This document shows positions 1 through 11,905 of a stretch of DNA of 64,000 nt, one piece after another (the first letter of the stretch is position 1; every line of letters begins with the position of its first letter). Under the pieces are notes generated by a model, which ran no database searches, had not been told where the DNA came from, and was given only the letters and a program-made list of their open reading frames with translations. Source of the stretch: Luteimonas salinisoli (GTDB taxonomy: Bacteria > Pseudomonadota > Gammaproteobacteria > Xanthomonadales > Xanthomonadaceae); the NCBI RefSeq assembly GCF_013425525.1, contig NZ_JACCKA010000091.1, positions 88,899 through 152,898 on the forward strand, in the 5' to 3' direction. A program made the position numbers and the translations under genes.

Positions 1-464
1 GGCCGGACTCAGGGCCGCTGCACATCCATGTGCAGCTCTCCGCAACCCCCCCGGCGCGACTCCCGCTTGAACGTTTGTGGGCTTCGGACGGATGGGCCGC
101 CATGCAGCCGGCAGTGAATCGCCGGTGCGGCGCCTGGGCCGGGAATATGCGGACAGCAGACCATGGATGGTCTGCGGCGGCGAGTCGGGCCATGGATGGC
201 CCGACCGAGCCGGGGAGCATATCCCGGCCCGGGCGCCGCCGGCTCCGAAGCCCACGAACCCGCCGTTCTTTCCAGGCAGCGAAGCAAGAGCGTCTTCGTT
301 AGCGCGCGCTGACGAAAGCCGCGCCAACCAGTCGCCGTCGCCCCAACGACGGTGATGCCACATCGTGACGGATGGGGCTGGGTGGCCCGCCGCGGGCATG
401 ACCCGCGCGGGCATGGGACAATGGCGGCCCGCCCGCCGCGCAGCCGCCAGACATTCCCCAATCC
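1..464. other. gene-free left edge with hairpins
   Basis: No convincing coding sequence is present before the transketolase start. The open frames here are GC-rich shadows without recognisable protein composition. The stretch holds three short perfect hairpins (see the repeat entry at 17-204) and then sequence in which I see no promoter with clear -35/-10 boxes for tkt. Confidence 0.6.
17..204. repeat. three hairpins sharing a CATGGATG core
   Basis: Three perfect palindromic hairpins have the same centre but different arms: 17-36 (9-bp arms around CC, so CATGGATG on the minus strand), 157-174 (8-bp arms around GG) and 185-204 (9-bp arms around GG). The last three arm bases before the loop are always CAT and the first three after it ATG. 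The outer arm bases differ between copies yet stay complementary. This suggests an interspersed palindromic repeat family or structured RNA rather than a terminator, as no T-tract follows. Confidence 0.7.
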
Positions 465-2465
465 ATGACCAAGCCGACCCGTCGCGACCTCGCCAACGCC
501 ATCCGTTTCCTCGCCGCCGACGCGGTCGAAGCCGCCAAATCCGGGCACCCCGGCATGCCGATGGGTATGGCCGACATCGCCGAAGTGCTGTGGAACGACT
601 ACCTCGGCCACAGCCCCGACAACCCGAAGTGGTTCAATCGCGATCGCTTCCTGCTCTCCAACGGCCACGGCTCGATGCTGCAGTACGCGCTGCTGCACCT
701 GGCGGGATACGACCTGACGCTGGAGGATCTGAAGAACTTCCGCCAGCTCGGCTTCCGCACCCCGGGACATCCCGAGAACTTCGTCACCCCCGGCGTCGAG
801 ACCACCACCGGCCCGCTCGGCCAGGGCTTCGCCAACGCGGTCGGCTTCGCACTCGCCGAGAAGCTGCTGGCGCAGCGCTACAACCGTCCCGAATACGCCG
901 TCGTCGACCACCGCACCTGGGTCTTCATGGGCGACGGCTGCATGATGGAGGGCATCTCGCACGAAGCCGCCTCGCTCGCCGGCACACTCGGGCTCGGCAA
1001 GCTGGTCGCCTTCTGGGACGACAACGGCATCTCCATCGACGGTGAGGTCGAGGGCTGGTTCACCGACGACACTCCGGCCCGCTTCGAAGCCTACGGCTGG
1101 CTGGTGATCCGCGACGTCGACGGTCACGACGCCGACGCCATCCGCAAGGCGATCGACCAGGCCATGGCCCAGGACGAGCGTCCGGTGCTGCTCTGCTGCC
1201 GCACCACCATCGGTTTCGGTTCGCCGGCGAAGGCCGGCAAGGAGTCCTCGCACGGTGCGCCGCTGGGCGCCGACGAGATCGCCGCCACCCGCAAGGCGCT
1301 CGGCTGGGAGTACGGCGCCTTCGAGATTCCCGACGCGATCTACGACGGCTGGCGCGCCAACGGTTCCGGCAAGGTGCGCGAGGAGCAGTGGAACCGCCTG
1401 TTCGACGCCTATGCCCAGCGCCATCCGCAGCTGGCCGCCGAACTGACCCGCCGCTCCCACGGCGAGCTGCCGGAGGACTTCGCCGCCGCCGCCGCCGCCT
1501 ACATCGCCAAGCTTCAGGCCGATGGTCCCACGGTCGCCTCGCGCAAGGCCTCGCAGATGGCGATCGAGGCGTTCGCACCGCACCTGCCCGAGCTGCTCGG
1601 CGGTTCCGCCGACCTGGCCGCCTCCAACCTCACCCTGTGGAGCGGCAGCAAGACCGCGGCCGGCGACGATCCCGACGCCAACTACGTGTACTACGGCGTG
1701 CGCGAGTTCGCGATGACCGCGATCAGCAACGGCCTGGCGCTGCACGGCGGCTTCATCCCCTACGACGCCACTTTCCTGGTGTTCAGCGACTACGCGCGCA
1801 ATGCGGTGCGCATGGGTGCGCTGATGGAGGCGCACGCGATCCATGTCTACACCCACGATTCGATCGGCCTGGGCGAGGACGGCCCCACCCACCAGCCGGT
1901 CGAGCACCTCGCCAGCCTGCGCCTGATCCCCCACAACGACGTCTGGCGCCCGTGCGACGCCGTCGAGTCGGCGGTGGCGTGGAAGGCCGCGATCGAGCGC
2001 AAGGACGGGCCCAGCTGCCTGGTGTTCTCGCGCCAGAACCTGCCGCACCAGGCGCGCACCGATGGGCAGCTCGGGCAGATCGTCCGTGGTGGCTACGTGC
2101 TGGCCGATGCCGAGGGCGGCGCACCGGACCTGATCCTGATCGCCACCGGCTCCGAGGTCGGCCTGGCCATGCAGGCGAGGGCGGCGCTGGATGCCGACGG
2201 CGTGCGCACGCGCGTGGTGTCGATGCCTTCGAGCGATGTGTTCGACCGCCAGGATCCCGCGTACCGCGAGTCGGTGCTCCCTGGCGGCTGCCGCAGGCGC
2301 TTGGCGATCGAGGCCGGCGTCACCGATTTCTGGCGCAAGTACGTGGGCCTGGACGGTGCGGTGATCGGCCTGGATCGCTTCGGCGCTTCGGCGCCGGCGG
2401 GCGCGCTGTTCGAGCATTTCGGGTTCACCGTGGAAAAGGTGCTCGAGGCGGCGCGGTCGCTGTAG
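465..2465 (+). CDS. tkt: transketolase
   Basis: This is a thiamine-diphosphate enzyme that moves two-carbon ketol units between sugar phosphates in the non-oxidative pentose phosphate pathway. At 666 residues it is the usual family length. The N-terminal ThDP-binding domain carries [13 protein letters not shown] (about residue 27) and the [12 protein letters not shown] motif that binds ThDP/Mg. The central pyrimidine-binding domain has [12 protein letters not shown] and the [22 protein letters not shown] motif region, and the C-terminal domain is complete to the end. The ATG at 465 starts the normal N-terminus ([16 protein letters not shown]). No strong Shine-Dalgarno sequence is visible. It stands alone on the plus strand; gap lies 8 kb downstream, so the two are not co-transcribed. 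Confidence 0.97.
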   Translation: MTKPTRRDLANAIRFLAADAVEAAKSGHPGMPMGMADIAEVLWNDYLGHSPDNPKWFNRDRFLLSNGHGSMLQYALLHLAGYDLTLEDLKNFRQLGFRTPGHPENFVTPGVETTTGPLGQGFANAVGFALAEKLLAQRYNRPEYAVVDHRTWVFMGDGCMMEGISHEAASLAGTLGLGKLVAFWDDNGISIDGEVEGWFTDDTPARFEAYGWLVIRDVDGHDADAIRKAIDQAMAQDERPVLLCCRTTIGFGSPAKAGKESSHGAPLGADEIAATRKALGWEYGAFEIPDAIYDGWRANGSGKVREEQWNRLFDAYAQRHPQLAAELTRRSHGELPEDFAAAAAAYIAKLQADGPTVASRKASQMAIEAFAPHLPELLGGSADLAASNLTLWSGSKTAAGDDPDANYVYYGVREFAMTAISNGLALHGGFIPYDATFLVFSDYARNAVRMGALMEAHAIHVYTHDSIGLGEDGPTHQPVEHLASLRLIPHNDVWRPCDAVESAVAWKAAIERKDGPSCLVFSRQNLPHQARTDGQLGQIVRGGYVLADAEGGAPDLILIATGSEVGLAMQARAALDADGVRTRVVSMPSSDVFDRQDPAYRESVLPGGCRRRLAIEAGVTDFWRKYVGLDGAVIGLDRFGASAPAGALFEHFGFTVEKVLEAARSL

Positions 2466-2480
2466 CGCGGGCAGATCGGT

Positions 2481-2541
2481 GAAGGCCGGCGGCTGCCGGC
2501 CTTCGCGCGCCCCGGGTCCCGAGCAGCCCGCGAGGCGGGCT
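2481..2541. terminator. hairpins after tkt, possible terminator
   Basis: A 10-bp perfect stem (2481-2490 with 2495-2504, loop GGCT) lies 15 bases after the transketolase stop and is followed by GCGCGCC rather than a T-tract. A second hairpin, AGCCCGC/GCGGGCT (2525-2541), follows. Because the convergent M23 gene ends at 2622, they may act as a bidirectional transcription barrier. The lack of U-tracts keeps confidence low. Confidence 0.4.
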
Positions 2542-2621
2542 CCATGCTGTCGTCGGCCATGGCCGGCGCGACGTCCGACTGCTTGGGCAGGGCTCGTCGC
2601 CCGACGCGCCGGAGGCACGCC

Positions 2622-3359
2622 CTAGCGCGGCGCCGTGCCGTCGCGCAGAAACGGGAAGGGATTCACCGGCTCGCCCTGCCACCAGTTGCGCTCCGGGCCG
2701 AGGCGGAAGATCGCGAAGTGCAGGTGCGGCGCCTCCACGTCGGCGTTGCCGGAGCTGCCGACCGTTCCGATCACCTGCCCGCGGCGGAGTGCCTGGCCTT
2801 CCTCCAGCCCCGGCGCATAGGCCTGCAGGTGCCCGTAGTAGTACGCGTAGCGGCCGCCGGGCTCGAACTGATAGATCGTCAGGCCGCCACGCTCGCTGTC
2901 GAACAGCTTCTCGACGTGGCCGTCGGCCACGGCCAGCACCGGTGTGCCGGCGGGCGCCATGATGTCGATCGCATCATGGCGGCGTCCCCGGCCGCGGGCA
3001 TCGCTGTAGGTGTCGAGCAGCGCGCTTCGGGCAACGCCCTGGACAGGGACCAGAAGTCCTCCTGACCCGGCTGCCGTGGCGGGCATTGCGGGAACGGTCG
3101 GCCGGGGAGCCGGCTGCCGGCGCGCGCCGGGGGCGAGGCCGGGTTCGCCGTGCTTTTCCGACGCCGCAGGCGCAGGCACGGGTGCGGCTTCGCGGCCGCT
3201 CCGTGGTCGTATCGGCGCGGGTGCGGCCGCCGGCTGGTCCGGCCGACCCGCTGCTGGCGCGGGCGGTACGGGGCTCGGGGACACGTGCACCGGCCGGGTC
3301 CACCAGAGCCACAGCGCCAGTGCGGTCGCAGCGACGACGGCGGCGACGACCGCGCGCAC
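2622..3359 (-). CDS. M23 family metallopeptidase (membrane-anchored)
   Basis: The 245-residue protein has an N-terminal membrane segment (residues 2-20, [18 protein letters not shown]), a long Pro/Ala/Arg-rich linker, and a C-terminal LytM/peptidase_M23 domain from about residue 105. Zinc-ligand motifs of the family are visible: HDAID (HxxxD) and HLHF (HxH), so it is probably an active peptidoglycan endopeptidase acting in the periplasm. The start is a GTG at 3359, only 4 bases after the stop of the upstream L,D-transpeptidase gene, so the two probably form one operon of cell-wall enzymes. The catalytic domain is recognised with confidence; the exact peptidoglycan bond cut is unknown. Confidence 0.9.
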   Translation of the reverse strand: MRAVVAAVVAATALALWLWWTRPVHVSPSPVPPAPAAGRPDQPAAAPAPIRPRSGREAAPVPAPAASEKHGEPGLAPGARRQPAPRPTVPAMPATAAGSGGLLVPVQGVARSALLDTYSDARGRGRRHDAIDIMAPAGTPVLAVADGHVEKLFDSERGGLTIYQFEPGGRYAYYYGHLQAYAPGLEEGQALRRGQVIGTVGSSGNADVEAPHLHFAIFRLGPERNWWQGEPVNPFPFLRDGTAPR

Positions 3360-3363
3360 AGCG

Positions 3364-4299
3364 CTATTCCTGCATCACCACGGCCGTGCCCACCTCGAGC
3401 GCCGCGGCCACGGTCAGCGCGTCCCAGTTGGTCAGGCGCACACAGCCATGCGATGCGGTCTTGCCGACGCTGGCGGGCTCCGGCGTGCCATGAATCCCGT
3501 AGTGGGGCTTGGACAGGTCGATCCACACCGTGCCGACGGGATTGTTGGGGCCGGGCGCGATGTTGGCCTTGGCATCCGAGTCGTCGGCGTCCCAGAACAG
3601 TTCGGGGTTGTAGTGGAAGGTGGGGTCGTGGGCGATCGCCTCGACGGTCCATTCGCCGATCGGCAGCGGATCGTTCTCGCTGCCGGAGGTGACGGGAAAC
3701 TGTGCCATGGTCCGGTCGTTGCCGTCGAGCAGCACCAGCGTGCCGCCGGACTCGTCGACGACGACCCTGGCCGCCTTCTCCAGCGCCGGCAGGTCGCGGA
3801 CGTTGGGCACGCGCAGGGTCGCGCCGGCCGTCGGTTCGACATCGGGATTGAGGGAGCGCAGCAATTCGGGACTGGCCTGGAAACGCTCGCCGAGCGCCTC
3901 CCAGGCCGAGGCGTAGCCGAGCCGGTCCAGCTCGGCCTTCTCGAGCATGTCTTCCGGGATCTCCGCGTAGGGGGCGGCGAGATCCTCTCCGGTCAGCGCG
4001 TGCTCGACGAGCGCGGGAGCGCCGTCGTCGAGCGCCTCCCAGGTCGCATCGTCCAGTTTCCCGCTTGCCGGCAGGTCGCGCGCAGCCTGGAACCCGCGCA
4101 GCGCCCGCGCCTGGTTGGAGCCGGCGATGCCGTCGATCTCGCCTGGCGAGAAGCGCGCGCGTGCCAGCAGCACCTGAGCGTGCAGGTCGCCGCCGGCCTG
4201 CGCCGGATCCGCGTCGTCCGTAGCCGGATCGGCGGCGCGTGCGGCCGGAAATGCGCAGGCCATCGCCAGGAAGATCGCAACGACGAAGCGGATGGACAT
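3364..4299 (-). CDS. L,D-transpeptidase with peptidoglycan-binding domain
   Basis: The 311-residue exported protein has a signal peptide (cleavage after PAARA, about residue 22), a PG_binding_1-like region ([19 protein letters not shown], residues 50-70) and a C-terminal YkuD domain. The catalytic signature is intact: [10 protein letters not shown] followed by SHGCVRLTN, with the nucleophile cysteine in SHGCVR. Enzymes of this family form 3-3 peptidoglycan crosslinks or attach proteins to the wall. GGAG lies about 9 bases before the ATG at 4299. It is first in a probable two-gene operon with the M23 peptidase. Members of this subfamily (LysM/PG-binding plus YkuD) are common in Proteobacteria. 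Confidence 0.93.
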   Translation of the reverse strand: MSIRFVVAIFLAMACAFPAARAADPATDDADPAQAGGDLHAQVLLARARFSPGEIDGIAGSNQARALRGFQAARDLPASGKLDDATWEALDDGAPALVEHALTGEDLAAPYAEIPEDMLEKAELDRLGYASAWEALGERFQASPELLRSLNPDVEPTAGATLRVPNVRDLPALEKAARVVVDESGGTLVLLDGNDRTMAQFPVTSGSENDPLPIGEWTVEAIAHDPTFHYNPELFWDADDSDAKANIAPGPNNPVGTVWIDLSKPHYGIHGTPEPASVGKTASHGCVRLTNWDALTVAAALEVGTAVVMQE

Positions 4300-4506
4300 G
4301 GGCGTCTACTCCGTGCTTGGGAGGCCGCACCATGGCGGGACCGATGCATTTCGCGCGTGAAGCGCCGACGCAGAGCCGACGGAGCGTTCAGGCAAACGGG
4401 CGGTGACGATGGCCCGGGCGGCGCAGCGCCCGCCACGCGGCAGGGCGGCGCGCGGCTGCAGGGCCCGCTTCCGGGAGGCGACGAAGGCGCCCGCGGTCTC
4501 CCAGGT

Positions 4507-6468
4507 TCAGGGGCCATGCGCGGCTGTCGCCAACGCCAGCGCCAGCAGCCGACGCTCGATCCACGCGCGTGCCGAGCGCGGTCGTTGCAGATCCATGCGC
4601 GCGAGCGCCGCGTCGTCGCCGGCTGCGGTCGCGCGCAGCAGCGCCCGTGCCAGGGTGCGGGCCTTGCCGACCGGCGTGGCGGTCTCGTCGCGCAGCCATC
4701 CGAGCGCACGAACGAGGCGTTGTTCCACTTCGGTGAAGTCGCTGCCGAGCGGATAGTCGGGGAGAGTGCCGTCGCCGCGCAGCGGCGCCAGCGCCGCGCG
4801 CAGCCGCGCCGGGGCGTTCCGGCGCCAGCGCGCAGGGGCGACGAAGTCCTTACGCAGCTTGCCCGCCCGCTGCGCGCGCTCGAGCAGCCCGCCCTGGAAG
4901 CGCGCGTCGGCGATGCCCGCCATCGCGATCACGCAGTCCTCGTCGGCCAGGCCGCGCACGTCGGCGATGCCGTACTCGGTCACGTAGAGGTCGCGCAGGT
5001 GGCGCGGGATGGTGACGTGGCCGTAGTTCCAGCGGACGTTCGACTCGGTCGCCCCGCCGGCCCCGCGGGTAGCGCGCAGCAGCAGCGCCGAGCGACCGTC
5101 CGCAAGCGCATGCGCCATCGCCACGAAGTTGTACTGGCCGCCGACTCCGGACACCACCCGTCCGTCTTCCAGCCCGTCGGAAACGGCGGCACCGAGCGCG
5201 GTGGCCATCATGCAGGAGTTGAAGAAGCGCGCGTCGCGCCGCTGCAGGCGCTCCAGCGCTTCGTCGAGCCCGTAGAGCTCGTTGACCTCGGACACGCGCT
5301 TCATGCCGATGCCGCGCCGGGTATCGTCGTCCAGCCCGCGCAGCCAATCGTAGAACTCCGGTGAACCGAGGTAGAACGCGCCATGCAGAAACTCGCCGTC
5401 GCGCTCGACCAGTTCCCGGTCCAGCGCGCTGGCGCTGCCGTCGTTCATCCGCTGCATCAGCGCTGCCTTGTCGACCACCTTGCGGCGGATCACCCCCGCC
5501 TCCACCAGGCGCTTGAAGCCCTCGTTGATCATCTCGCTGCAGCCGTACAGGCCCTGCTCGAACGGGCCGAGACCGCCGCAGGCGCGCACCGCCGGATGCG
5601 ATTCCAGGTCCGGGTCCAGCGCACCGAGCACGCGCCGGTAGGCGGCGTTGTCGGTGTGCCGCAACGCCAGCGCATGACAGAGCGCGTCGGCCAGCGCACC
5701 GATGCCGATCTGCAGTGTGCCGCCGTCGCGCACCAGCGCGCTGGCATAGAAACCGATCGCGTAGTCGGCGTCGCCCAACGGCTGCCTGGGCAGGCCGAAC
5801 AGCTGCGGATGCGGCGGCGGCGGCGCCACCACCGCATCGAAGAACGCCGCATCCACTTCCGCGGCGCCGCCCAGCCAGGGCAGGTGCGGATCGATCTCCG
5901 CGACCAGCAGCGGGCGCGGCAGGCCGCGTGCCACCACCGCATCCACCGCGTCGAAGGTGAGGTCGGTGTTGGAGGAGAGCGACAGTCGGCTGCCGTCTTC
6001 ACTGGCGGCGACCTTCTGGACCACGCAGTTGAGTCCCCGGTCGGCCAGCGCGCGGGCGACGTGGGTGTAGTTGAGGCTGGCGTAGCGGCGCTGTGCCTGC
6101 ACCGAGCCGAGCAGCGCGCCGGATTGCAGGTAGAACTCCTCCACCTCGATGTGCGCAGGCAGGGCGTCGCGGCGCATCGCGGCGACGTAGGCCAGGCGCG
6201 GAAAGTCGTCGCCGAACTGCCGGGCGACGAAGGGTGCGAGGAAGCGCCCTTCCAACCCGGCGCCTCCCGTCGGCGGGTCCAGCGAGAGCGCGGTGTACAG
6301 CGCCAGGGGCCGCGACGGGTCCGCTTCGATGCGCGCGTAGAGGGCATTGAGCAGCCGATGCGGCTTGCCGAGGCCGAGCGGGGCGCCGATGCGCAGCGGT
6401 CCGTCGATGCGCCCGAGCATGAAACCGACGGCGTCGTCGAGCGCCTGGAACCGCTGTGGCGTAGTCAT
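4507..6468 (-). CDS. acetyl-CoA hydrolase/transferase family protein
   Basis: The 653-residue protein belongs to the acetyl-CoA hydrolase/CoA-transferase superfamily (class I CoA transferases such as succinyl-CoA:acetate CoA-transferase and butyryl-CoA transferase). Family features seen are a GAPLGLGKPHRLLNAL region near the N-terminus, the GxGG-type segment VVSGVGGQYNFV in the C-terminal domain, and an overall two-domain length, here about 150 residues longer than the usual 430-500. The CoA acceptor is not evident from sequence. The gene is divergent from the blaI-like gene, with only 85 bp between starts, so the BlaI operators at 6512-6552 lie close enough to influence both. The ATG at 6468 gives a sensible N-terminus. 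Confidence 0.82.
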   Translation of the reverse strand: MTTPQRFQALDDAVGFMLGRIDGPLRIGAPLGLGKPHRLLNALYARIEADPSRPLALYTALSLDPPTGGAGLEGRFLAPFVARQFGDDFPRLAYVAAMRRDALPAHIEVEEFYLQSGALLGSVQAQRRYASLNYTHVARALADRGLNCVVQKVAASEDGSRLSLSSNTDLTFDAVDAVVARGLPRPLLVAEIDPHLPWLGGAAEVDAAFFDAVVAPPPPHPQLFGLPRQPLGDADYAIGFYASALVRDGGTLQIGIGALADALCHALALRHTDNAAYRRVLGALDPDLESHPAVRACGGLGPFEQGLYGCSEMINEGFKRLVEAGVIRRKVVDKAALMQRMNDGSASALDRELVERDGEFLHGAFYLGSPEFYDWLRGLDDDTRRGIGMKRVSEVNELYGLDEALERLQRRDARFFNSCMMATALGAAVSDGLEDGRVVSGVGGQYNFVAMAHALADGRSALLLRATRGAGGATESNVRWNYGHVTIPRHLRDLYVTEYGIADVRGLADEDCVIAMAGIADARFQGGLLERAQRAGKLRKDFVAPARWRRNAPARLRAALAPLRGDGTLPDYPLGSDFTEVEQRLVRALGWLRDETATPVGKARTLARALLRATAAGDDAALARMDLQRPRSARAWIERRLLALALATAAHGP

Positions 6469-6500
6469 GTCCCGAGTATCTCACCCGGTCCGCGAGCGCC

Positions 6501-6552
6501 TTGACAAGATCGATTACAGGCGTAATCTATCGTAAAGATTACGGATGTAAAC
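6501..6552 (+). promoter_or_regulatory. promoter and two tandem BlaI-type operators
   Basis: A perfect -35 hexamer TTGACA (6501-6506) is followed by a weak -10 around 6523-6529. Two 16-bp near-palindromes sit on and after the -10: GATTACA-GG-CGTAATC (6512-6527) and GATTACG-GA-TGTAAAC (6537-6552). They begin 25 bp apart and both approximate GATTACAnnTGTAATC, which contains the TACAnnTGTA core known for BlaI/MecI operators. The second ends one base before the ATG of the regulator, so it also occupies the ribosome-binding region. The arrangement suggests autorepression by the BlaI-like protein encoded immediately downstream. Confidence 0.78.
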
Positions 6553-6553
6553 G

Positions 6554-6922
6554 ATGCAGATCAGCGAGGCGGAATCGGCGGTGATGGACGTGCTCTGGAG
6601 CCGCAGCCCGCGGACGGCCGAGGAGGTGGCCGAGGCCCTGCGCGAATCGCGCGACTGGCAGGAGCCCACGGTCAAGACCCTGCTCAACCGCCTGCTGAAG
6701 AAGGGCGCGATCGCGGCGGAGCGCGACGGACGGCGCTACCTCTACGCGCCGGTGCTGGCGCGCGAAGCCTGGGTGGCGCAGCAGAGCCAGGGTTTGGTGC
6801 AACGCATCTTCGGCGGCCGGGTCGCGCCGCTGGTGGCGCACTTCAGCGAACAGGGCCGGCTCACTCCGGAGGACATCGCCGAACTGCGGCGGCTGATCGA
6901 CGGACTCGACGATGGACACTGA
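6554..6922 (+). CDS. BlaI/MecI/CopY family repressor
   Basis: The 122-residue winged-helix regulator has the typical BlaI opening (ISEAESAVMDVLWSRSPRTAEEVAEAL) and recognition-helix/wing region (TVKTLLNRLLKKGAI, then RRYLYAPV), followed by a C-terminal dimerisation helix. In the best-known systems the partner M56 membrane protease senses a signal and triggers cleavage of the repressor. That partner is encoded next, with an 11-bp overlap. No Shine-Dalgarno sequence is separable from the operator upstream. The inducing signal is unknown, and there is no beta-lactamase gene adjacent. The nearest serine beta-lactamase-fold protein, at 44962-46173, is 38 kb away. Confidence 0.93.
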   Translation: MQISEAESAVMDVLWSRSPRTAEEVAEALRESRDWQEPTVKTLLNRLLKKGAIAAERDGRRYLYAPVLAREAWVAQQSQGLVQRIFGGRVAPLVAHFSEQGRLTPEDIAELRRLIDGLDDGH

Positions 6923-8282
6923 ATTCCTGCTGCGCTGGCTGGCGGAAAGCACGGCGGCGACCGCCGTCGCCGCCTGCCTGGTGCTGATGCTGCGCCGGCC
7001 GCTGCGGCGCGCGTTCGGCGCCGGCGCGGCCTACCTGGCGTGGGCGCTGGTGCCCGCCGCGCTGCTTGCGGCTTCGCTGCCGCGCCCCGCCGTGGATTCG
7101 CCGCTGCTGCAGGCCCTGCCGCTCCACCCGGGCGTGCTCGTGGGCGGCGCCATGCCGCTGGACGGGCAGGGCGCCGGCGTCTCCGATGCGGCATCGGCGG
7201 CGGCGCTGCTGTCCGCCTGGGCCGTCGGGGCGGTGCTGCTCGGACTGCGGCTGGTAGCCCGCCAGCGGCGGTTCAACGCCGCCCTGGGCGCGCTGCGGCG
7301 CCGGCCCGACGGCGCCTGGGAATCGAGCGGCGGCCAGGGTCCGGCGGTGGTCGGCGTCTGGCGTCCGCGGATCGTGGTGCCGCCGGATTTCGATGCGCGC
7401 TATCCGAAACGACAGGCGGCGCTGATCCTCGAGCACGAGCGCGTCCATGCCCGGCGCGGCGACGTGCCGGCCAGCCTCGCGGCCACCGTGCTGCGCTGCC
7501 TGTACTGGTTCAACCCCCTGCTGCACGCGGCAGCCGCGCGCTTCCGCCTCGACCAGGAACTGGCCTGCGATGCGGCGGTGCTGGCGCGACACCCCGGCGC
7601 CGGGCGCAGCTACGGATACGCGATGTTGAACACGCAGCTGGCCGTCCCCGGACTGCCGGCCGGCTGTCATTGGCAGTCCAGCCAATCCTTGAAGGAGCGC
7701 ATCACCATGCTCGGAAATCCCCAACCAGGCGTCATCCGGCGTCATCTCGGAAGCTCGATGCTTTGCGTCCTGCTGGCCGGCAGTGCCTACGCCGTGTGGG
7801 CGGTGCGGCCGGCACTGGCCACTGCGTCGCCGGCAGCGCCGGCATCGTCCCTCCAGGCTGGACCAGCGGCGGCGGGCGCGGAGAGGGCGCCCGCTGCAGC
7901 CCGGCCGGCCGGAGCAGGCATTGCCGACGCAGGCGCCGGCGATGGCGGACCGGATTCCGTCACCCCGCCACCCCGGTATCCCGCCGCGGCGGTCGCCGCG
8001 AAGCAGAGCGGGCGGGTCGTGCTCAGACTGCTGGTGGGGGTCGACGGCAGCGTGAAGGACGTGGTGGTCGAGGCCTCCGAGCCGGCAGGGGTCTTCGATG
8101 CGGCGACCATCGATGCGGCGCGGCAGTGGAAGATCGCGCCGCGGATGCAGGAGGGCGAGGCCATCGAAGGCTGGGTCAGGGTGCCCGTCACGTTCGAGAT
8201 ACCGCCCGAGGAACCGGCCGGGAACGCCGTCGACGGGGTGGCGCCGGCGCGGGCTGCAGACCGGCACGGAGCGGCCGGCTGA
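6912..8282 (+). CDS. M56 (BlaR1-like) membrane metalloprotease with TonB C-terminal domain
   Basis: The 456-residue protein starts with several membrane segments (residues 1-90) and an M56 protease domain with the zinc motif HERVH (about residue 176) and the downstream ELACDAAVLA segment. A further membrane segment (about 280-297, MLCVLLAGSAYAVWAV) is followed by an Ala/Pro-rich linker and a TonB_C domain (about 350-430, PPRYPAAAVAAKQSGRV then VRVPVTFEI). There is no penicillin-binding sensor domain, so the signal is probably not a beta-lactam bound as in BlaR1. It is translationally coupled to the repressor gene. The TonB-like tail may sense or transmit an envelope state; that role is inference. 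Confidence 0.9.
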   Translation: MDTEFLLRWLAESTAATAVAACLVLMLRRPLRRAFGAGAAYLAWALVPAALLAASLPRPAVDSPLLQALPLHPGVLVGGAMPLDGQGAGVSDAASAAALLSAWAVGAVLLGLRLVARQRRFNAALGALRRRPDGAWESSGGQGPAVVGVWRPRIVVPPDFDARYPKRQAALILEHERVHARRGDVPASLAATVLRCLYWFNPLLHAAAARFRLDQELACDAAVLARHPGAGRSYGYAMLNTQLAVPGLPAGCHWQSSQSLKERITMLGNPQPGVIRRHLGSSMLCVLLAGSAYAVWAVRPALATASPAAPASSLQAGPAAAGAERAPAAARPAGAGIADAGAGDGGPDSVTPPPRYPAAAVAAKQSGRVVLRLLVGVDGSVKDVVVEASEPAGVFDAATIDAARQWKIAPRMQEGEAIEGWVRVPVTFEIPPEEPAGNAVDGVAPARAADRHGAAG

Positions 8283-8295
8283 GCCGGTGCTCCGT
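8266..8295. terminator. hairpin between convergent genes
   Basis: ACGGAGC (8266-8272) pairs with GCTCCGT (8289-8295), and an inner CCGGC/GCCGG stem surrounds the M56 stop codon in the loop, with one wobble and one bulge. It sits exactly where the M56 gene and the convergent TauE gene meet, so a bidirectional terminator is plausible. No T-tract is visible on either strand. Confidence 0.35.
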
Positions 8296-8302
8296 CCCCG
8301 CC

Positions 8303-9052
8303 TCACGCCAGTAGCAGCTTGCCGGCGGCCACCAGCAGCACCAGGCCCAGCACCCGCCGCAGTCCCGTCAGCGGCAGCCATGACAGCCCGAACTGGGTGC
8401 CGAGCAGCGCCCCGACCGCCACCACGCACAGCCACAGCGGCAGCGCGTCGGGCAGGGTGCCCTCGGCGCGCAGCAGCCCCGCCAGCGCGGCGAGGGAGTT
8501 GATCCACACGAACGCCACGGAGGTGCCGCTGGCCTCGCGCGTGGGCATCCAGTGCATGAACAGCAGCAGCGGGGTGAGGAAGATCGCCCCGCCGGTGCCG
8601 GTCAGTCCCGACAGGGCACCGATCGCCGCGCCCGCGATCAGGCCCGGCAACCACGGGACGCGCCGGCCGGCGGCGCGCGCGTCGCTGGCGGCGGCGGCGC
8701 CGGCGCTGCGGAAGACCCCGGCGGCTGCGACCAGAAGGACCACGCCGAGCAGGACCGAAAACTCGCGCTCCGGCAGGGAGACCCCGGCGGCGAGGAACGC
8801 GGCCGGGGCGGAGGCGAGCGCGAAGGGCAGCACGTTGCGCCAGCGCACGTGGCCGGCGCGGTGGAACCGCACAAGGCCGATCCCGCCCACCAGCAGGTTG
8901 AGCGCCAGCGCGGTCGGGCGGATCTGTTCCGGCGCCAGCCCGGCCAGCGCCATGGCGGCGATGTAGCCGCTGGCCCCGGCGTGTCCTACGGACGAGTAGA
9001 GCGTGGCGACGAGGAAGAACAGCAGGGCCAGCAGCAGGACGGTCTCGCTCAT
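8303..9052 (-). CDS. TauE/SafE family permease
   Basis: The 249-residue protein has about eight hydrophobic membrane segments and the internal two-fold repeat typical of TauE/SafE (DUF81). The first half carries SSVGHAGASGYIAAMAL and the second half GALSGLTGTGGAIFLTPLLL. Family members export sulfite, sulfoacetate or related organosulfonates, but many are uncharacterised and the substrate cannot be told from sequence. The ATG at 9052 is directly in front of a membrane segment. No sulfur-metabolism genes are adjacent, so the function stays general: an inner-membrane anion permease. Confidence 0.88.
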   Translation of the reverse strand: MSETVLLLALLFFLVATLYSSVGHAGASGYIAAMALAGLAPEQIRPTALALNLLVGGIGLVRFHRAGHVRWRNVLPFALASAPAAFLAAGVSLPEREFSVLLGVVLLVAAAGVFRSAGAAAASDARAAGRRVPWLPGLIAGAAIGALSGLTGTGGAIFLTPLLLFMHWMPTREASGTSVAFVWINSLAALAGLLRAEGTLPDALPLWLCVVAVGALLGTQFGLSWLPLTGLRRVLGLVLLVAAGKLLLA

Positions 9053-9104
9053 CGCGAAATGGTAGCGGCTGACTTGCTGTGGCAGCGTCGCGCCGCCGCG
9101 CCGT

Positions 9105-11770
<2,666 letters not shown>

Positions 11771-11793
11771 TCCCGCCGCTGCCGCGTCAGCAT

Positions 11794-11828
11794 GCGAAGG
11801 CCCCGCCCAGGCGGGGCCTTCGCTTTTT
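11794..11828 (+). terminator. Rho-independent terminator of gap
   Basis: A perfect 13-bp GC-rich stem (11794-11806 with 11811-11823, loop CCAG) is followed directly by five T residues (11824-11828). It lies 24 bases after the gap stop codon. The structure is symmetrical enough to form in antisense transcripts, but the T-tract is only on the plus strand. Confidence 0.93.
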
Positions 11829-11905
11829 CCGCTGCGCTCGGCGGTGACGCCGGCTGCACGGCAGGCCTGATAGAACGCAGGCGTCATCCGGCCGGTACGG
11901 CAGAC

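Noticed and set aside
9-2618. 869-residue open frame antisense to transketolase
   Set aside because: It is the complement of a well-conserved gene in GC-rich DNA; composition is low-complexity (Gly/Arg/Val/Ala) with no domain, signal or RBS.
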